This document shows, in pieces, positions 43,770-52,482 of a DNA stretch of 64,000 nucleotides. Each line of letters starts with the position of its first letter. Position 1 is the stretch's first letter. The position numbers and the translations under genes are program-made. The DNA lies in assembly GCA_041394945.1 (NCBI GenBank), contig JAWKHH010000003.1:1054001-1118000 (forward strand), given 5' to 3'. The notes beneath the pieces are model-generated. The model ran no database searches. It was not told the DNA's origin and saw nothing but the letters and a program-made list of their open reading frames with translations. Source of the stretch: Bryobacteraceae bacterium (GTDB lineage Bacteria > Acidobacteriota > Terriglobia > Bryobacterales > Bryobacteraceae).

Positions 43770-44756
43770 ATGATGGCCAAACCAGACCTGCAATCGTTCT
43801 TGGGGATCGAAACCGTGATCGCCAGCGAACCCATGCGCGATTTACTCGCGATGGTGCAGCGTATCTCGCAAACCGAGGCGAGTGTGCTCATCATGGGCGA
43901 GAGTGGGAGCGGAAAAGAAGTGGTGGCGAGGGCCATCCATCATTATTCCCTCCGGGCCACCAAGCCGTGGGTAGATATCAACTGCGGCGCGCTGCCGGAG
44001 CATCTCATCGAAAGTGAACTGTTCGGCTACGACAAGGGTGCGTTCTCGGGCGCTGATTCGAACAAGCCCGGGTTGTTCGAACTGGCCGACAAGGGGACGC
44101 TCTTCCTCGACGAAATCGGCGAACTCGATCCGCGGATGCAGGTGAAGCTGCTCCGAGTGTTGGACCGCGTGCCCTATTTCCGCCTTGGCGGGAGCAAAAA
44201 GGTCTCGGTGGACGTGCGGATCCTGGCCGCGACGAACCGCGATCTGTCGCAGGCGATCTCGGAAGGGCGGTTCCGCAGCGATCTCTACCATCGGTTGTGC
44301 CAGGTCCGTCTGCGAGTGCCGCCGCTGCGGGAACGCCGCGGGGACATCGTACCGCTGGCGCGGTTCTTCCTGCGTCAACAATCGGTGGAAAGCGGCTTCG
44401 ACGACGATGCGGTGGAATGCCTCCTGGCCCACACTTGGCCGGGCAATGTCCGGGAGCTGCGAAACGTCGTAACGAGCGCGGCGGTGATGGCGCTCGACGG
44501 ACGGATCCGCGCGGCCGACCTGGAGATCCAGGCGCCGGAGCACACTGGCGGCTCGAACGGCAGCGGCGCAGAGACTCCCATCAACCTCGAGGAGTTGGAA
44601 CGGCAGACGATTCTGCGAGCGCTCGAACAGACGGGCCGGCACTACGAACGCGCTGCGAGCCTCCTCGGAATCTCGTCGCGAACATTGAGCCGAAAATTGA
44701 AATCCTATGGGATGGCTGGAGTAGGAGGGCACGCCAATGCCAACATGGCCCCTTGA
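43770..44756 (+). CDS. Sigma-54-dependent transcriptional activator without receiver domain
   Basis: A 328-residue regulator made of an AAA+ domain and a Fis-type HTH only. Walker A is GESGSGKE (43-50), the sigma-54 contact loop is GAFSGA (90-95, Ser for the usual Thr), Walker B is TLFLDEIGELD, and RFRSDLYHRL is the sensor/arginine region. The C-terminus (RQTILRALEQTGRHYERAASLLGISSRTLSRKLKSYGM) is a Fis HTH. With no receiver, PAS or GAF domain it should be active when expressed or need a partner. A PilZ gene overlaps its end, pointing to c-di-GMP or surface behaviour control. Confidence 0.9.
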   Translation: MMAKPDLQSFLGIETVIASEPMRDLLAMVQRISQTEASVLIMGESGSGKEVVARAIHHYSLRATKPWVDINCGALPEHLIESELFGYDKGAFSGADSNKPGLFELADKGTLFLDEIGELDPRMQVKLLRVLDRVPYFRLGGSKKVSVDVRILAATNRDLSQAISEGRFRSDLYHRLCQVRLRVPPLRERRGDIVPLARFFLRQQSVESGFDDDAVECLLAHTWPGNVRELRNVVTSAAVMALDGRIRAADLEIQAPEHTGGSNGSGAETPINLEELERQTILRALEQTGRHYERAASLLGISSRTLSRKLKSYGMAGVGGHANANMAP

Positions 44757-45081
44757 TCAGCCGGAATCGGCGAACGGTGAATCCGCGGCCGTACAGACCG
44801 GGACGCCCTGCGAGGTAGACGAGCGGCGCGCCGAACAGCGACACCACGTGGAGGGCGAGGTGATTCTCGCTCCGGCAGGAAAGCGTCCGGTGCTGATTCA
44901 CGCCCGCCTCGTCGACATCAGTCCCAGCGGCTTTCGCGCCTCGCACGCCGCAGCCGGTCTCGAAACGGGACTCATCGTTCAGTTTCGTCACGCATGGGCC
45001 AACGGCGAAGCGAAGGTCGTCTGGAACCGTACCGCGGGCGGGGCCTGGGAAAGCGGTTTCCTCATCCTCCGCCGCGCCTGA
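44737..45081 (+). CDS. PilZ-domain protein coupled to the sigma-54 activator
   Basis: A 114-residue protein beginning inside the activator gene (20 nt overlap). The middle and end (VDERRAEQRHHVEGEVILAP, ARLVDISPSGFRASH, KVVWNRTAGGAWESGFLIL) form a PilZ barrel, with RRAEQR as the RxxxR-like c-di-GMP motif and DISPSG as the second signature. The overlap suggests translational coupling, so a c-di-GMP input to the regulator is possible. Converges with the amidohydrolase gene after 12 nt. Confidence 0.82.
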   Translation: MPTWPLDQPESANGESAAVQTGTPCEVDERRAEQRHHVEGEVILAPAGKRPVLIHARLVDISPSGFRASHAAAGLETGLIVQFRHAWANGEAKVVWNRTAGGAWESGFLILRRA

Positions 45082-45093
45082 CCCGCTCCCCGA

Positions 45094-46353
45094 TCACCGC
45101 GGCGGCACGACGATGAAATCGATCCCCGGCCGGATGCCATAGTCCGGCTTGAGCGTCTTGTAGTCCACCCCGCCGATCGAATTGCGATTCCAAACCACGC
45201 GCCCGTCCCGCACCGTCAAGGACGCCTCCAGACGCTGTTTCCCTTCCAGACGCGCGCCATAGGCATCCGAATACGCGAAGCTGCCATTGCGGAGCTCCAG
45301 CACGGCGATATCCGCCACCGCGCCAACGCTCAGGTGGCCGAGTTCCTCCCGGTGGATCGACTGCGCCGCCGTCCAGGTGGACGCGCGGATCACCTCCTTC
45401 AGCGGCATCCCCATCACCAGCAGCTTCGACATCGTCGTGGGCATGTCCTGCATGCCGGCGTTCATGCTGCCAGTATGCAGATCCGTGGAGATCGTGTCCG
45501 GGTAAAAGCCTTGGGCGATGGTGGGCGCCGCGTTGCGCATCACGAAGCTGCCGCCGCCGTGCCCCACATCGAAACGCACGCCGCGGGCGCGGGCGCGCTT
45601 CACGTAGTCGTAAAGCTTGCCGTTTGCGCCCACCCACGGCGCCGGTCCGCGGAACATGTGCGTACTGATGTCGCCGGGGCGAAGCTTCTCGGTGACGAGT
45701 TGCCAGTAGGGCCGCTCGCGGAAGAAGTAGCCGAAGTCGACCATGACGGGAATGTTGGCGAGCCGGCCCGCTTCCACCGCCTTCTCCACCGATTCCCAGT
45801 CCGGCTTCTGGTAGTGCGCGGACTTCACGCCCACCACCACGTCCCGGTGTTTCGCCGCCAGCCGGGCCACTTCCGTCGGATCGAAATCCTCCTGCTCGAC
45901 CACATCGCCGATCATGCCGAACCCGGCGATGTTGATCAGCGCGAGCACTCGCGTTCGCGCGCGGTCGATCACCATATGGCGCAGCGTCTCGAAGTTCCGC
46001 CAGCCGCTCGACCCCGCGTCGACCATCGTGGTCACCCCGGTGCGGAACGAGAACGCGTCGGGTTGAATCGAGTTATCGCCGGCCCAGGCGCCGGGGATGC
46101 CAGTCGAGTAGAACACGTGCGTGTGGAGATCGATGAGTCCGGGCGTGACGTAAAGGCCCGAGACATCGAGCGCCTGCCGCCCTTCGGCGGCTGGAATGGA
46201 GGGCGCGACGACGGCCACCCGTCCGTCCTTCACGCCGACGTCCATGCGGGCGTCAATGCCGTTGCGGGGGTCGATCACGTGGCCGCCCCGAAGCACAAGG
46301 TCGTAGCTTTGCGCCGAGGCCAGCGCGGGGATCAACAGAAGAATGCTGCGCAT
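45094..46353 (-). CDS. Exported amidohydrolase (D-aminoacylase/dihydroorotase-like)
   Basis: A 419-residue protein with a signal peptide (RSILLLIPALASAQ). Metal-binding features of the amidohydrolase superfamily are DLVLRGGHVIDP, GLYVTPGLIDLHTHVF with the HxH pair, a carboxylated-Lys candidate in VVGVKSAHYQKPDW, VRFDVGHGGGSF and TISTDLHTG. It probably hydrolyses an amide or cyclic amide in the periplasm. The ATG at 46353 overlaps the stop of the serine-hydrolase gene by one base (TAATG). Last gene of a four-gene minus-strand run that starts with the DUF1549/1553 gene. Confidence 0.85.
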   Translation of the reverse strand: MRSILLLIPALASAQSYDLVLRGGHVIDPRNGIDARMDVGVKDGRVAVVAPSIPAAEGRQALDVSGLYVTPGLIDLHTHVFYSTGIPGAWAGDNSIQPDAFSFRTGVTTMVDAGSSGWRNFETLRHMVIDRARTRVLALINIAGFGMIGDVVEQEDFDPTEVARLAAKHRDVVVGVKSAHYQKPDWESVEKAVEAGRLANIPVMVDFGYFFRERPYWQLVTEKLRPGDISTHMFRGPAPWVGANGKLYDYVKRARARGVRFDVGHGGGSFVMRNAAPTIAQGFYPDTISTDLHTGSMNAGMQDMPTTMSKLLVMGMPLKEVIRASTWTAAQSIHREELGHLSVGAVADIAVLELRNGSFAYSDAYGARLEGKQRLEASLTVRDGRVVWNRNSIGGVDYKTLKPDYGIRPGIDFIVVPPR

Positions 46354-47600
46354 TAATCGACGATAGCCTGATTGACGGCGTTCTGGAACTCCGGCCGGAT
46401 ATTGAGGTGCGCGTAGGGGATCAACTGGAACATCAGAATGCCGATGAGTTCCTCCTTCGGATCGACGAAGAAGTACGTGCCGTAGGCGCCGCCCCATCCG
46501 TATTCCCCCACCGAACCGAGCGTGGCCGCCTGCCCGGTGTCCATGCGGACCCGGAACCCGAGGCCGAACCCATAGCCGCGGTAGGTGTCGAGCCACAGCG
46601 GGATTTTGTCGATGTGGTTGGTGGTCATCGATTCGATCGTTTTGCGGCCGGCAAGGCGGACTCCGTCAAGCTGGCCGTTGTTGAGCAGCATCTGGCAGAA
46701 GCGGAAATAGTCTTCCGCGCTGCCGGCCAAACCGCCCGCGCCGGCAAAATAGGAGCCGTTGCGGAAGGCGGGCCCGGGTGCGGTGAGCTTTTCGAGTTTG
46801 CCGTCCTTCTTCGCGTATGCCGTGGCGAGGCGCGGGAGCTTCGCATCGGGGAGATAGAAGTAGGTGTCGTTCATCGCCAACGGCTGAAAGATGCGCTCAC
46901 GGAAGAAGGCATCGAGGGCTATTCCACTCACCGCCTCCACCAGTCGGCCAACGATGTTCGTCGCCGGGCCGTACTCCCACGCGGCGCCGGGCTGGAAGTT
47001 CAGCGGCAACCTGGCGAGCTCCTCGGAGTACCGCGCCATGGTTCCGTCGGGCTTGGAAAACTCGCGGAGCTTGGCATAGGCGTCCATGGTTGGTCCGGCG
47101 GAGCCGCTCGGGAGGCCGGCGGTGTGAGTGAGCAACTGGCGGATGGTGATTTCGCTCGCGGCGGGAACGGTGCGGTAGCCGCCGGCGAAGCGTTCATTGG
47201 GCGAGTTGGCCAGCGCCACTTCCATGTCTTTGTACTCGGGGAGGAACTTCGACACGGGATCGTCGAGCAGATAGCGGCCCTCCTCGAGCAGCATCATGGC
47301 CGCAAGGCTGGTGATGGGCTTGGTCATCGAAGCAAGGCGGAAGATGGCATCCGTTTTCATCGGGGCGTGGGTGGCAAGATCGCTCACGCCCTGCGCCTCC
47401 AAGTGCGCCACCTTGCCCTTGCGCGCGACGAGCGAAACCGCGCCGGCGATCTCGCCCCTGTCGATATAGCGTTTCACGAGCGCCGAAACACGCTGCAGGC
47501 GCTCCGGCGAGAGCCCCACGCCTGCCGGTTCGGACCGCGGCAACGGCGCAGCGGTGGCGCAAAGCACGGCTGCCAGGATCACGGACAGGGTCTTGATCAT
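46353..47600 (-). CDS. Serine hydrolase (beta-lactamase/D,D-peptidase class C fold), exported
   Basis: A 415-residue protein with a signal peptide (IKTLSVILAAVLCATAAP). The catalytic SxxK motif is SMTK (Ser91 and Lys94) in FRLASMTKPITSLAAMMLLEEG. A Tyr-containing segment AWEYGPATNIVGRLVEAVSG and a final EYGWGGAYGTYFFVDPKEE region complete the fold. Members act as esterases, peptidases or beta-lactamases; the substrate is unknown. Unlike the LACTB-like gene at 50906, its active site is intact. Overlaps the amidohydrolase start by one base, so the two are likely co-translated. Confidence 0.88.
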   Translation of the reverse strand: MIKTLSVILAAVLCATAAPLPRSEPAGVGLSPERLQRVSALVKRYIDRGEIAGAVSLVARKGKVAHLEAQGVSDLATHAPMKTDAIFRLASMTKPITSLAAMMLLEEGRYLLDDPVSKFLPEYKDMEVALANSPNERFAGGYRTVPAASEITIRQLLTHTAGLPSGSAGPTMDAYAKLREFSKPDGTMARYSEELARLPLNFQPGAAWEYGPATNIVGRLVEAVSGIALDAFFRERIFQPLAMNDTYFYLPDAKLPRLATAYAKKDGKLEKLTAPGPAFRNGSYFAGAGGLAGSAEDYFRFCQMLLNNGQLDGVRLAGRKTIESMTTNHIDKIPLWLDTYRGYGFGLGFRVRMDTGQAATLGSVGEYGWGGAYGTYFFVDPKEELIGILMFQLIPYAHLNIRPEFQNAVNQAIVD

Positions 47601-47619
47601 GCGGAACAGTCTATCGGAA

Positions 47620-48996
47620 TCAGCCGAACAGAGCGGCGATCTCGCGATTGGCGATCATCTGCTTGGCCGCGAAGGGCTCGATCAGGTAGAAGTCGCGGCC
47701 GGAGGGCGTGCCGGAAATCCTCCTGGTCCAATCGATGCCCAGCGCCGAGTAGACGGTGGTGGCGATGTCTTCCATGTAGATGGAGCGTTTGACTCCCCAT
47801 CCGGTGTCGACGATCTTGGCGCCGGTTTCGTCGGTCTTGCCGATGATCTGCCCGCCCTGGACGCCGCCGCCGGCAAACAGCACCGTCATCGCGTATTGAT
47901 AGTGGTCGCGGCCATTGAGTCCGGTCAGTTCCCCCGGCGTGCGGCCGAACTCGCCCATGCAGACGACAAGCGTCTCATCGAGCAGCGAGCGGCCGTCGGC
48001 GCGTTTGCGCGTGGCAAGGTCTTCGAGCAGCGGAGCGAGCGCGCCATCCAGCACTTCGGAATGCCGGTAGAAGTTGCCGCGCGAATAGATGTTCTGGTGG
48101 TGATCCCAGCCGTACTGTTGGAGGAAGATGAAGCGCGTGCCGGCGTCGGCTTCGATCAGGTTGCGGGCAATCAGGGCGGCGTCGCCGGTGATGTTACCGC
48201 CGTAGCGTTTGCGTTCTTCTTCGGTGAGCGCGAAGACCTTCTCCGTGCGCGGGTCGGAGATCAACTGAACGGCGGACTCGTAATGGTCGTTGTAGTCGCG
48301 GTAGGCCTTGGCCTGTAGCGTGGCGTCATTGCGGAGGCGGGCGTCGAAGTCCTTGAGCAACGCCCATCGGCGCTCGAAGTCGTCGCGCAGGGCCGGGTCG
48401 AGCTGATAGGCGGAAAAGCCGGTATTCGTGTCGATATGGAAGGGCGAGTAGCGAGCCGGTAGGAACCCGGATTTCAGCAGGCCGGCCTGGCTCTGGGTGA
48501 CGTTGAGCGCAACGTAGGAGGGCAGCGTGTCCGTAGGGCGGCGCTCCGGCAGCAATTCGAGCGCCGCCACGGAGCCCATCGGCGGGATCTCTTTCTGCAG
48601 CGCCGGGTTCAGCGAGTGCGCGGCCTGGATGTAATATTGCGCGCGGCCGTGGACGCTGTCCCAGGCTTCCACGGACCGCACCAGCGCCACGCGGTCGAGT
48701 TGCTTCGAAAGCTGCGGATACAGCGCCATCGGCCACTTGACGCCCGGCTTCGTTTCGCGGACGTCGAAATCGGGCGGCGTCCATTTGCCTTCTTTCAGGT
48801 CCCAGCTATCGAGATGGCTCTGCCCCCCGTCAAGCATCACGAAAAGACAAAACCGGGCGGAGCGGCGCGGCTTCACCCCGGCCGCGGCGGCTGTACGCGT
48901 CGCAAGCAGCGGCAGGAACCAATAGCCGGACATCGATACGCCGCCAACGCGAAAAGCTTCGCGGCGCGTGAGGACACTGTCGAGTAGATGCTTCAT
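47620..48996 (-). CDS. DUF1501 family protein
   Basis: A 458-residue exported protein. It opens MKHLLDSVLTRREAFRVGGVSMSGYWFLPLL, a Tat-like leader, and carries FCLFVMLDGGQSHLDSWDLKEG, MGEFGRTP and YMEDIATTVYSALGIDW, hallmarks of DUF1501 proteins (distant alkaline-phosphatase-like fold). These are nearly always encoded next to DUF1549/DUF1553 cytochrome-like proteins in Planctomycetota and Acidobacteriota, as here (8 nt apart). Function of the pair is not known. The longer frame to 49083 lies over the upstream gene, so the ATG at 48996 is used. Confidence 0.9.
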   Translation of the reverse strand: MKHLLDSVLTRREAFRVGGVSMSGYWFLPLLATRTAAAAGVKPRRSARFCLFVMLDGGQSHLDSWDLKEGKWTPPDFDVRETKPGVKWPMALYPQLSKQLDRVALVRSVEAWDSVHGRAQYYIQAAHSLNPALQKEIPPMGSVAALELLPERRPTDTLPSYVALNVTQSQAGLLKSGFLPARYSPFHIDTNTGFSAYQLDPALRDDFERRWALLKDFDARLRNDATLQAKAYRDYNDHYESAVQLISDPRTEKVFALTEEERKRYGGNITGDAALIARNLIEADAGTRFIFLQQYGWDHHQNIYSRGNFYRHSEVLDGALAPLLEDLATRKRADGRSLLDETLVVCMGEFGRTPGELTGLNGRDHYQYAMTVLFAGGGVQGGQIIGKTDETGAKIVDTGWGVKRSIYMEDIATTVYSALGIDWTRRISGTPSGRDFYLIEPFAAKQMIANREIAALFG

Positions 48997-49003
48997 CGGG
49001 CCC

Positions 49004-50821
49004 TCAGTAGTTGAAGATAAAGTCGACCTTGTTAACGAGCAGCCACTGCAGATCCTCATATCCCCGATACGGATCGCGAGCAAGCAAACCCCTGGCCATC
49101 GCCACTTCTCGCGGCTCCGGCCGGCGGTTGAGAAAACGCTCGAAAAGCCGCCCGATCGCCTCGTCGGGCGCCTTGCCCTCGGCGAGCATGTGCGACAGGT
49201 AGCCGCCCGGCTGCGCCTTCACCTGTTTGGCGATCCACGGACTGTTCATCAGCAGAATCGCCTGTGTGATGTCGCCGTCGTTGACCCGCTCGGAGTACTC
49301 GCGGTTGTTCTGTCCGAACGACTCAAGAAAGAAATTGATGTCCTTCAGCCCCGGCCGCGACTGCTTAAAATCCTCCGGTGACCGCATCTCGGTCGCGTAT
49401 CGGGCCACCACGTCCGTGCCGCGAATCGGAACGCCGGTGAAGAGTCCCGTCGCTTGCACGATCGAGTCATGCACCTGCTCGGCGGTGAGCCGGCGCACGA
49501 AATGGCGGGCGTAGTAGCGCGAATACGCGTCTTTCCACTCGCCCGGAAACCTGGACGAGAGTTGATACGCGCTCGACTTGGCGATCGTCGTGATCAGGCG
49601 GCGCAGGTCGTAGCCGGACTTCTCGAAGTCCGCGGCCAGCGCGTCCAGCAGTTCCGGGTGCGTGGGCTGAATCGACCACGGCGAAGGCGGCGGGTTCTTC
49701 GGATCCTGGCGTGCCAGATCGAAATCGAGCGGCGGGTCCACAATGCCCACGCCCATCAATTCGGCCCAGAACAGGTTCACCGCGGTGCGAGCGAACTGCG
49801 GGTGGCTCGTGACCATCCGGGCGAACTCATGGCGGAGTGGACGGCGCGCTTCGGGCCGCGCGCCGGTGAGGATGAAGACGGGGTCCACCTTCCCTTCGCC
49901 GCGCCGCGGGACCCGGACCACGGTGCGGGCCGAGGCGTCGTAGCCGGGGCCGTAGTCGTCGATCGAGTATTCATCGCGCGTGGTCGCCCGCTCCACGCGC
50001 CGCAGGACGCGGGTTTCACCGAAGAACGCCCCCATCCTGTACAACTCGTCGCGCTTGCGTCCGGCGAGCCAGACGTTGATCTTCTCGAGGTGTTTCGCTC
50101 CGTCGTGGCAGGAGACGCAGTTGAGGTCGATGCCGAGAAAGTGCTTGGCGGATCGAATCGCGAGTTCGTCCGACGTGTCTTCGTGGACCGTGTCTTCGCA
50201 CTTGAGACCGATCACCACCCAACGCGCCACGTAGCTGGCTGGGCCGACATACCAGTTGCTGGCCGCCGATGCGGTCAGCATGTCCTTGACCACCTCGTTG
50301 TAGGGGCGGTTGAGATGGACGTTGTCGTAGATCCAGTCGTAGAAGATGTTCTTCCCGCCGGGCCCCACGCGGTTGGCGGCGGCCATGGCGAGGTCGCCGA
50401 ACCAGTAGGCCCAGCGCTTCTTGTAGGCGTCGGAGAGCGCGATCTTGTCGATGAGCTTGTCGCGCTTGGCGGGGTCGGCGGAGGCAAGGAAGTCGCGGAG
50501 GTCGTCATCGGCGCCGACACGTCCGGTGAGGTCTAGGTGGATGCGGCGGAAGAACTCGGCGTCGGAAGTGAGCGGTGCGTACGGGATCCCGTCGCGCTCC
50601 ATCTTGCCGAAAATGTGTTCGTCGATAAAGCTGTTGCGCTTGGCCGGGGCGGCGGCCGGATCGGCCGCGCCTCCGATCGCCTCGGTTAAGCGGGCGGCCT
50701 TTTCGCGGTTCCCGGCCGGCAGTGGCGGGTGGTCCTTCGGGAGCGGTGTCTGAGCGAGAACAACGGGTGCGGACAACACCGCCAAGAACCCGAGCCGGCG
50801 TGGGATCGAGCGAATGTTCAT
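49004..50821 (-). CDS. DUF1549/DUF1553 protein with one haem-like motif
   Basis: A 605-residue exported protein. After a signal peptide (RRLGFLAVLSAPVVLAQ) come a DUF1549 domain (DEHIFGKMERDGIPYAPLTSDAEFFRRIHLDLTGRV) and a DUF1553 domain (HEFARMVTSHPQFARTAVNLFWAELMGVGIVDPPLDF). A single CVSCH motif (NCVSCHDGAKH) sits between them and may bind haem c. The upstream cytochrome domain (PSCyt1) found in longer relatives is absent. It is the first gene of the run with DUF1501, serine hydrolase and amidohydrolase genes. Confidence 0.88.
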   Translation of the reverse strand: MNIRSIPRRLGFLAVLSAPVVLAQTPLPKDHPPLPAGNREKAARLTEAIGGAADPAAAPAKRNSFIDEHIFGKMERDGIPYAPLTSDAEFFRRIHLDLTGRVGADDDLRDFLASADPAKRDKLIDKIALSDAYKKRWAYWFGDLAMAAANRVGPGGKNIFYDWIYDNVHLNRPYNEVVKDMLTASAASNWYVGPASYVARWVVIGLKCEDTVHEDTSDELAIRSAKHFLGIDLNCVSCHDGAKHLEKINVWLAGRKRDELYRMGAFFGETRVLRRVERATTRDEYSIDDYGPGYDASARTVVRVPRRGEGKVDPVFILTGARPEARRPLRHEFARMVTSHPQFARTAVNLFWAELMGVGIVDPPLDFDLARQDPKNPPPSPWSIQPTHPELLDALAADFEKSGYDLRRLITTIAKSSAYQLSSRFPGEWKDAYSRYYARHFVRRLTAEQVHDSIVQATGLFTGVPIRGTDVVARYATEMRSPEDFKQSRPGLKDINFFLESFGQNNREYSERVNDGDITQAILLMNSPWIAKQVKAQPGGYLSHMLAEGKAPDEAIGRLFERFLNRRPEPREVAMARGLLARDPYRGYEDLQWLLVNKVDFIFNY

Positions 50822-50905
50822 GGCTGATTGCCCAACATAGTATCACTGCGCCCCAGCACTCGCGGAAGTTGACTCAGTGCACTTTGCGTCGTAAAGTGAA
50901 GAGCG

Positions 50906-52207
50906 ATGACTTCCTCTATCCGCTGGCTACGCTGGCCCGCTCTGCTGCTTGCGCTGGTGATACCGGGGATGCTTCTGTTCATGGTGGTGACGGCTCCGGT
51001 CTTCTACCCGGACCCCGGCAAGGCGCCGTCCGTGGCAGATGGGGACCTGGCGCCCCAGTATCTGGACCCCGTCACGGAGGCGCGGAAGATCGTACGCGCG
51101 CACCTGAGCGCGGAGAATCTGCCGGGGATTTCGGTGGCGGTGGGCATCGGTGACCAACTGGTGTGGAGCGAGGGATTCGGTTATGCGGATCTGCGGACCC
51201 ACGCGCGCCTCACGCCGCGGCACAAGTTGCGGATCGGGACGGCTTCGCAACTGATCACGTCGGCGGCGGCGGGCGTGCTGCTCGACGAAGGACGTTGGAA
51301 CTTCGACGATGAGATTCAGACCTACGTACCCGAGTTTCCCCGGAAGCCCTGGCCGGTAACAGTGCGCCAGTTGCTGGGGAACACAGCGGGTATTATTCCC
51401 GACGGCGGCGACGAATCGCCTTTGTTGAGGAGGCATTGCAAAAAGCCGGTGGAGGGGCTCGCCGACTTCGCGAAGAACGACTTGATGTTCGAGCCGGGGA
51501 CTCAGTACATGCAATCCGACTTCGCGTGGGTCATTGTGAGCGCCTCTATTGAGGCCGCGACCGGGAAGCCGTTCCACACGTTCGTGCGAGAACGGGTTCT
51601 GGAGCCGGCCGGGATGCGCGCTACGATGCCGGACCCGGGGCCAACCGGGCCGGACGACGACCACCCGCTGGAGAACCTGTTGCAGGACCTGATCTTCGAT
51701 CCCTATGCGGTTCGCGAGACAGCGCCGGAGACCAAGCCGCAACCGGCGCCGGATCGCGCGACCTCGTACTTCCCGAGGCTCGCGGCGGACCCGACCTACG
51801 GACTGCACGGGATGGGACAAATGGACCTGTCCTGCTACTCGGGCGCCGCCGTGTTTCTTTCCACCCCATCGGATCTTGTGCGGTTCGGGATGGCGATGCA
51901 AAACGGCCGCATCCTGCGGCCGAAGACGGTGCAGTTGCTACAGTCCTCCGAACGGCTGGCCTCGGGCGAGGAAACCGGCCACGGTCTCGGATGGGACCTG
52001 GGGGAAGTATCGGTAGGCCGACAGCGCCTGCGGACCGCGAGCGGCGATGGCCGGATCGTGGGCGGAATGGCGTCCTCTCTGATAACCTTGCCCGACCACG
52101 GCATGACGGTAGCGGTCATCGCAAACATCTCCTACGCAGAGACTGCGCCGCTGGCGAGGAAGATCGTCGAGGCCTTTGCGAAGCCCGTGAGCCGGGGCGC
52201 CGAGTAG
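50906..52207 (+). CDS. LACTB-like serine-hydrolase fold protein with degenerate active site
   Basis: A 433-residue membrane-anchored protein (helix WPALLLALVIPGMLLFMVVTA at the start) whose fold closely follows LACTB-type serine hydrolases: LPGISVAVGIGDQLVWSEGFGYADLRT, then RIGTASQLITSAAAG where LACTB has RIxSxSKxLT. Thus the SxxK pair is replaced by Thr112 and Gln115. The Tyr of the YSN-type motif is lost (MQSDFAW), and the late HxG motif reads TASGDGR. It is therefore probably not a hydrolase; a structural or regulatory role is possible. No frameshift or stop disrupts the gene. vapB starts 35 nt downstream. Confidence 0.82.
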   Translation: MTSSIRWLRWPALLLALVIPGMLLFMVVTAPVFYPDPGKAPSVADGDLAPQYLDPVTEARKIVRAHLSAENLPGISVAVGIGDQLVWSEGFGYADLRTHARLTPRHKLRIGTASQLITSAAAGVLLDEGRWNFDDEIQTYVPEFPRKPWPVTVRQLLGNTAGIIPDGGDESPLLRRHCKKPVEGLADFAKNDLMFEPGTQYMQSDFAWVIVSASIEAATGKPFHTFVRERVLEPAGMRATMPDPGPTGPDDDHPLENLLQDLIFDPYAVRETAPETKPQPAPDRATSYFPRLAADPTYGLHGMGQMDLSCYSGAAVFLSTPSDLVRFGMAMQNGRILRPKTVQLLQSSERLASGEETGHGLGWDLGEVSVGRQRLRTASGDGRIVGGMASSLITLPDHGMTVAVIANISYAETAPLARKIVEAFAKPVSRGAE

Positions 52208-52212
52208 TACAC

Positions 52213-52231
52213 ATCACGATGTTTTCGTGAT
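52213..52231. promoter_or_regulatory. Inverted repeat upstream of vapB (candidate VapBC operator)
   Basis: ATCACGA (52213-52219) and TCGTGAT (52225-52231) flank TGTTT, a perfect 7-bp inverted repeat ending 11 nt before the vapB GTG. A TAGCAT -10-like box at 52231-52236 would place transcription start at or near that GTG, so the mRNA may be leaderless. Autorepression by VapB dimers at such palindromes is usual for the family. Confidence 0.55.
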
Positions 52232-52242
52232 AGCATCATGGC

Positions 52243-52482
52243 GTGCGAACCACTCTCACGCTTGACGACGACGTTGCCGCGCGCCTTGACGAGGAGGTGC
52301 GACGGTCCGGGCAGCCCTTCAAAGTCGTTGTGAACGAGGCGCTTCGGCTCGGGATGGATCTTCGCCGGCCGGATCGGCAGGGGATCCAGTTCACCTGGAG
52401 AGATCTGGGGTTCGAGAGCGGCATCCAGTTCGAGAGTACGTCGGAGCTGTTGGAAAGGCTGGAGGGGTCCGGGACTGAGTGA
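52243..52482 (+). CDS. vapB: VapB-type antitoxin
   Basis: A 79-residue antitoxin. The N-terminal part (RTTLTLDDDVAARLDEEVRRSGQPFKVVVNEALRLGM) is a ribbon-helix-helix DNA-binding fold; the C-terminal tail (FTWRDLGFESGIQFESTSELLERLEG) should wrap the toxin. It begins at GTG 52243, and its TGA overlaps the toxin GTG by 4 nt (GTGA). Antitoxin and toxin are cotranslated, and the dimer likely represses its own promoter at the palindrome upstream. Confidence 0.85.
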   Translation: MRTTLTLDDDVAARLDEEVRRSGQPFKVVVNEALRLGMDLRRPDRQGIQFTWRDLGFESGIQFESTSELLERLEGSGTE

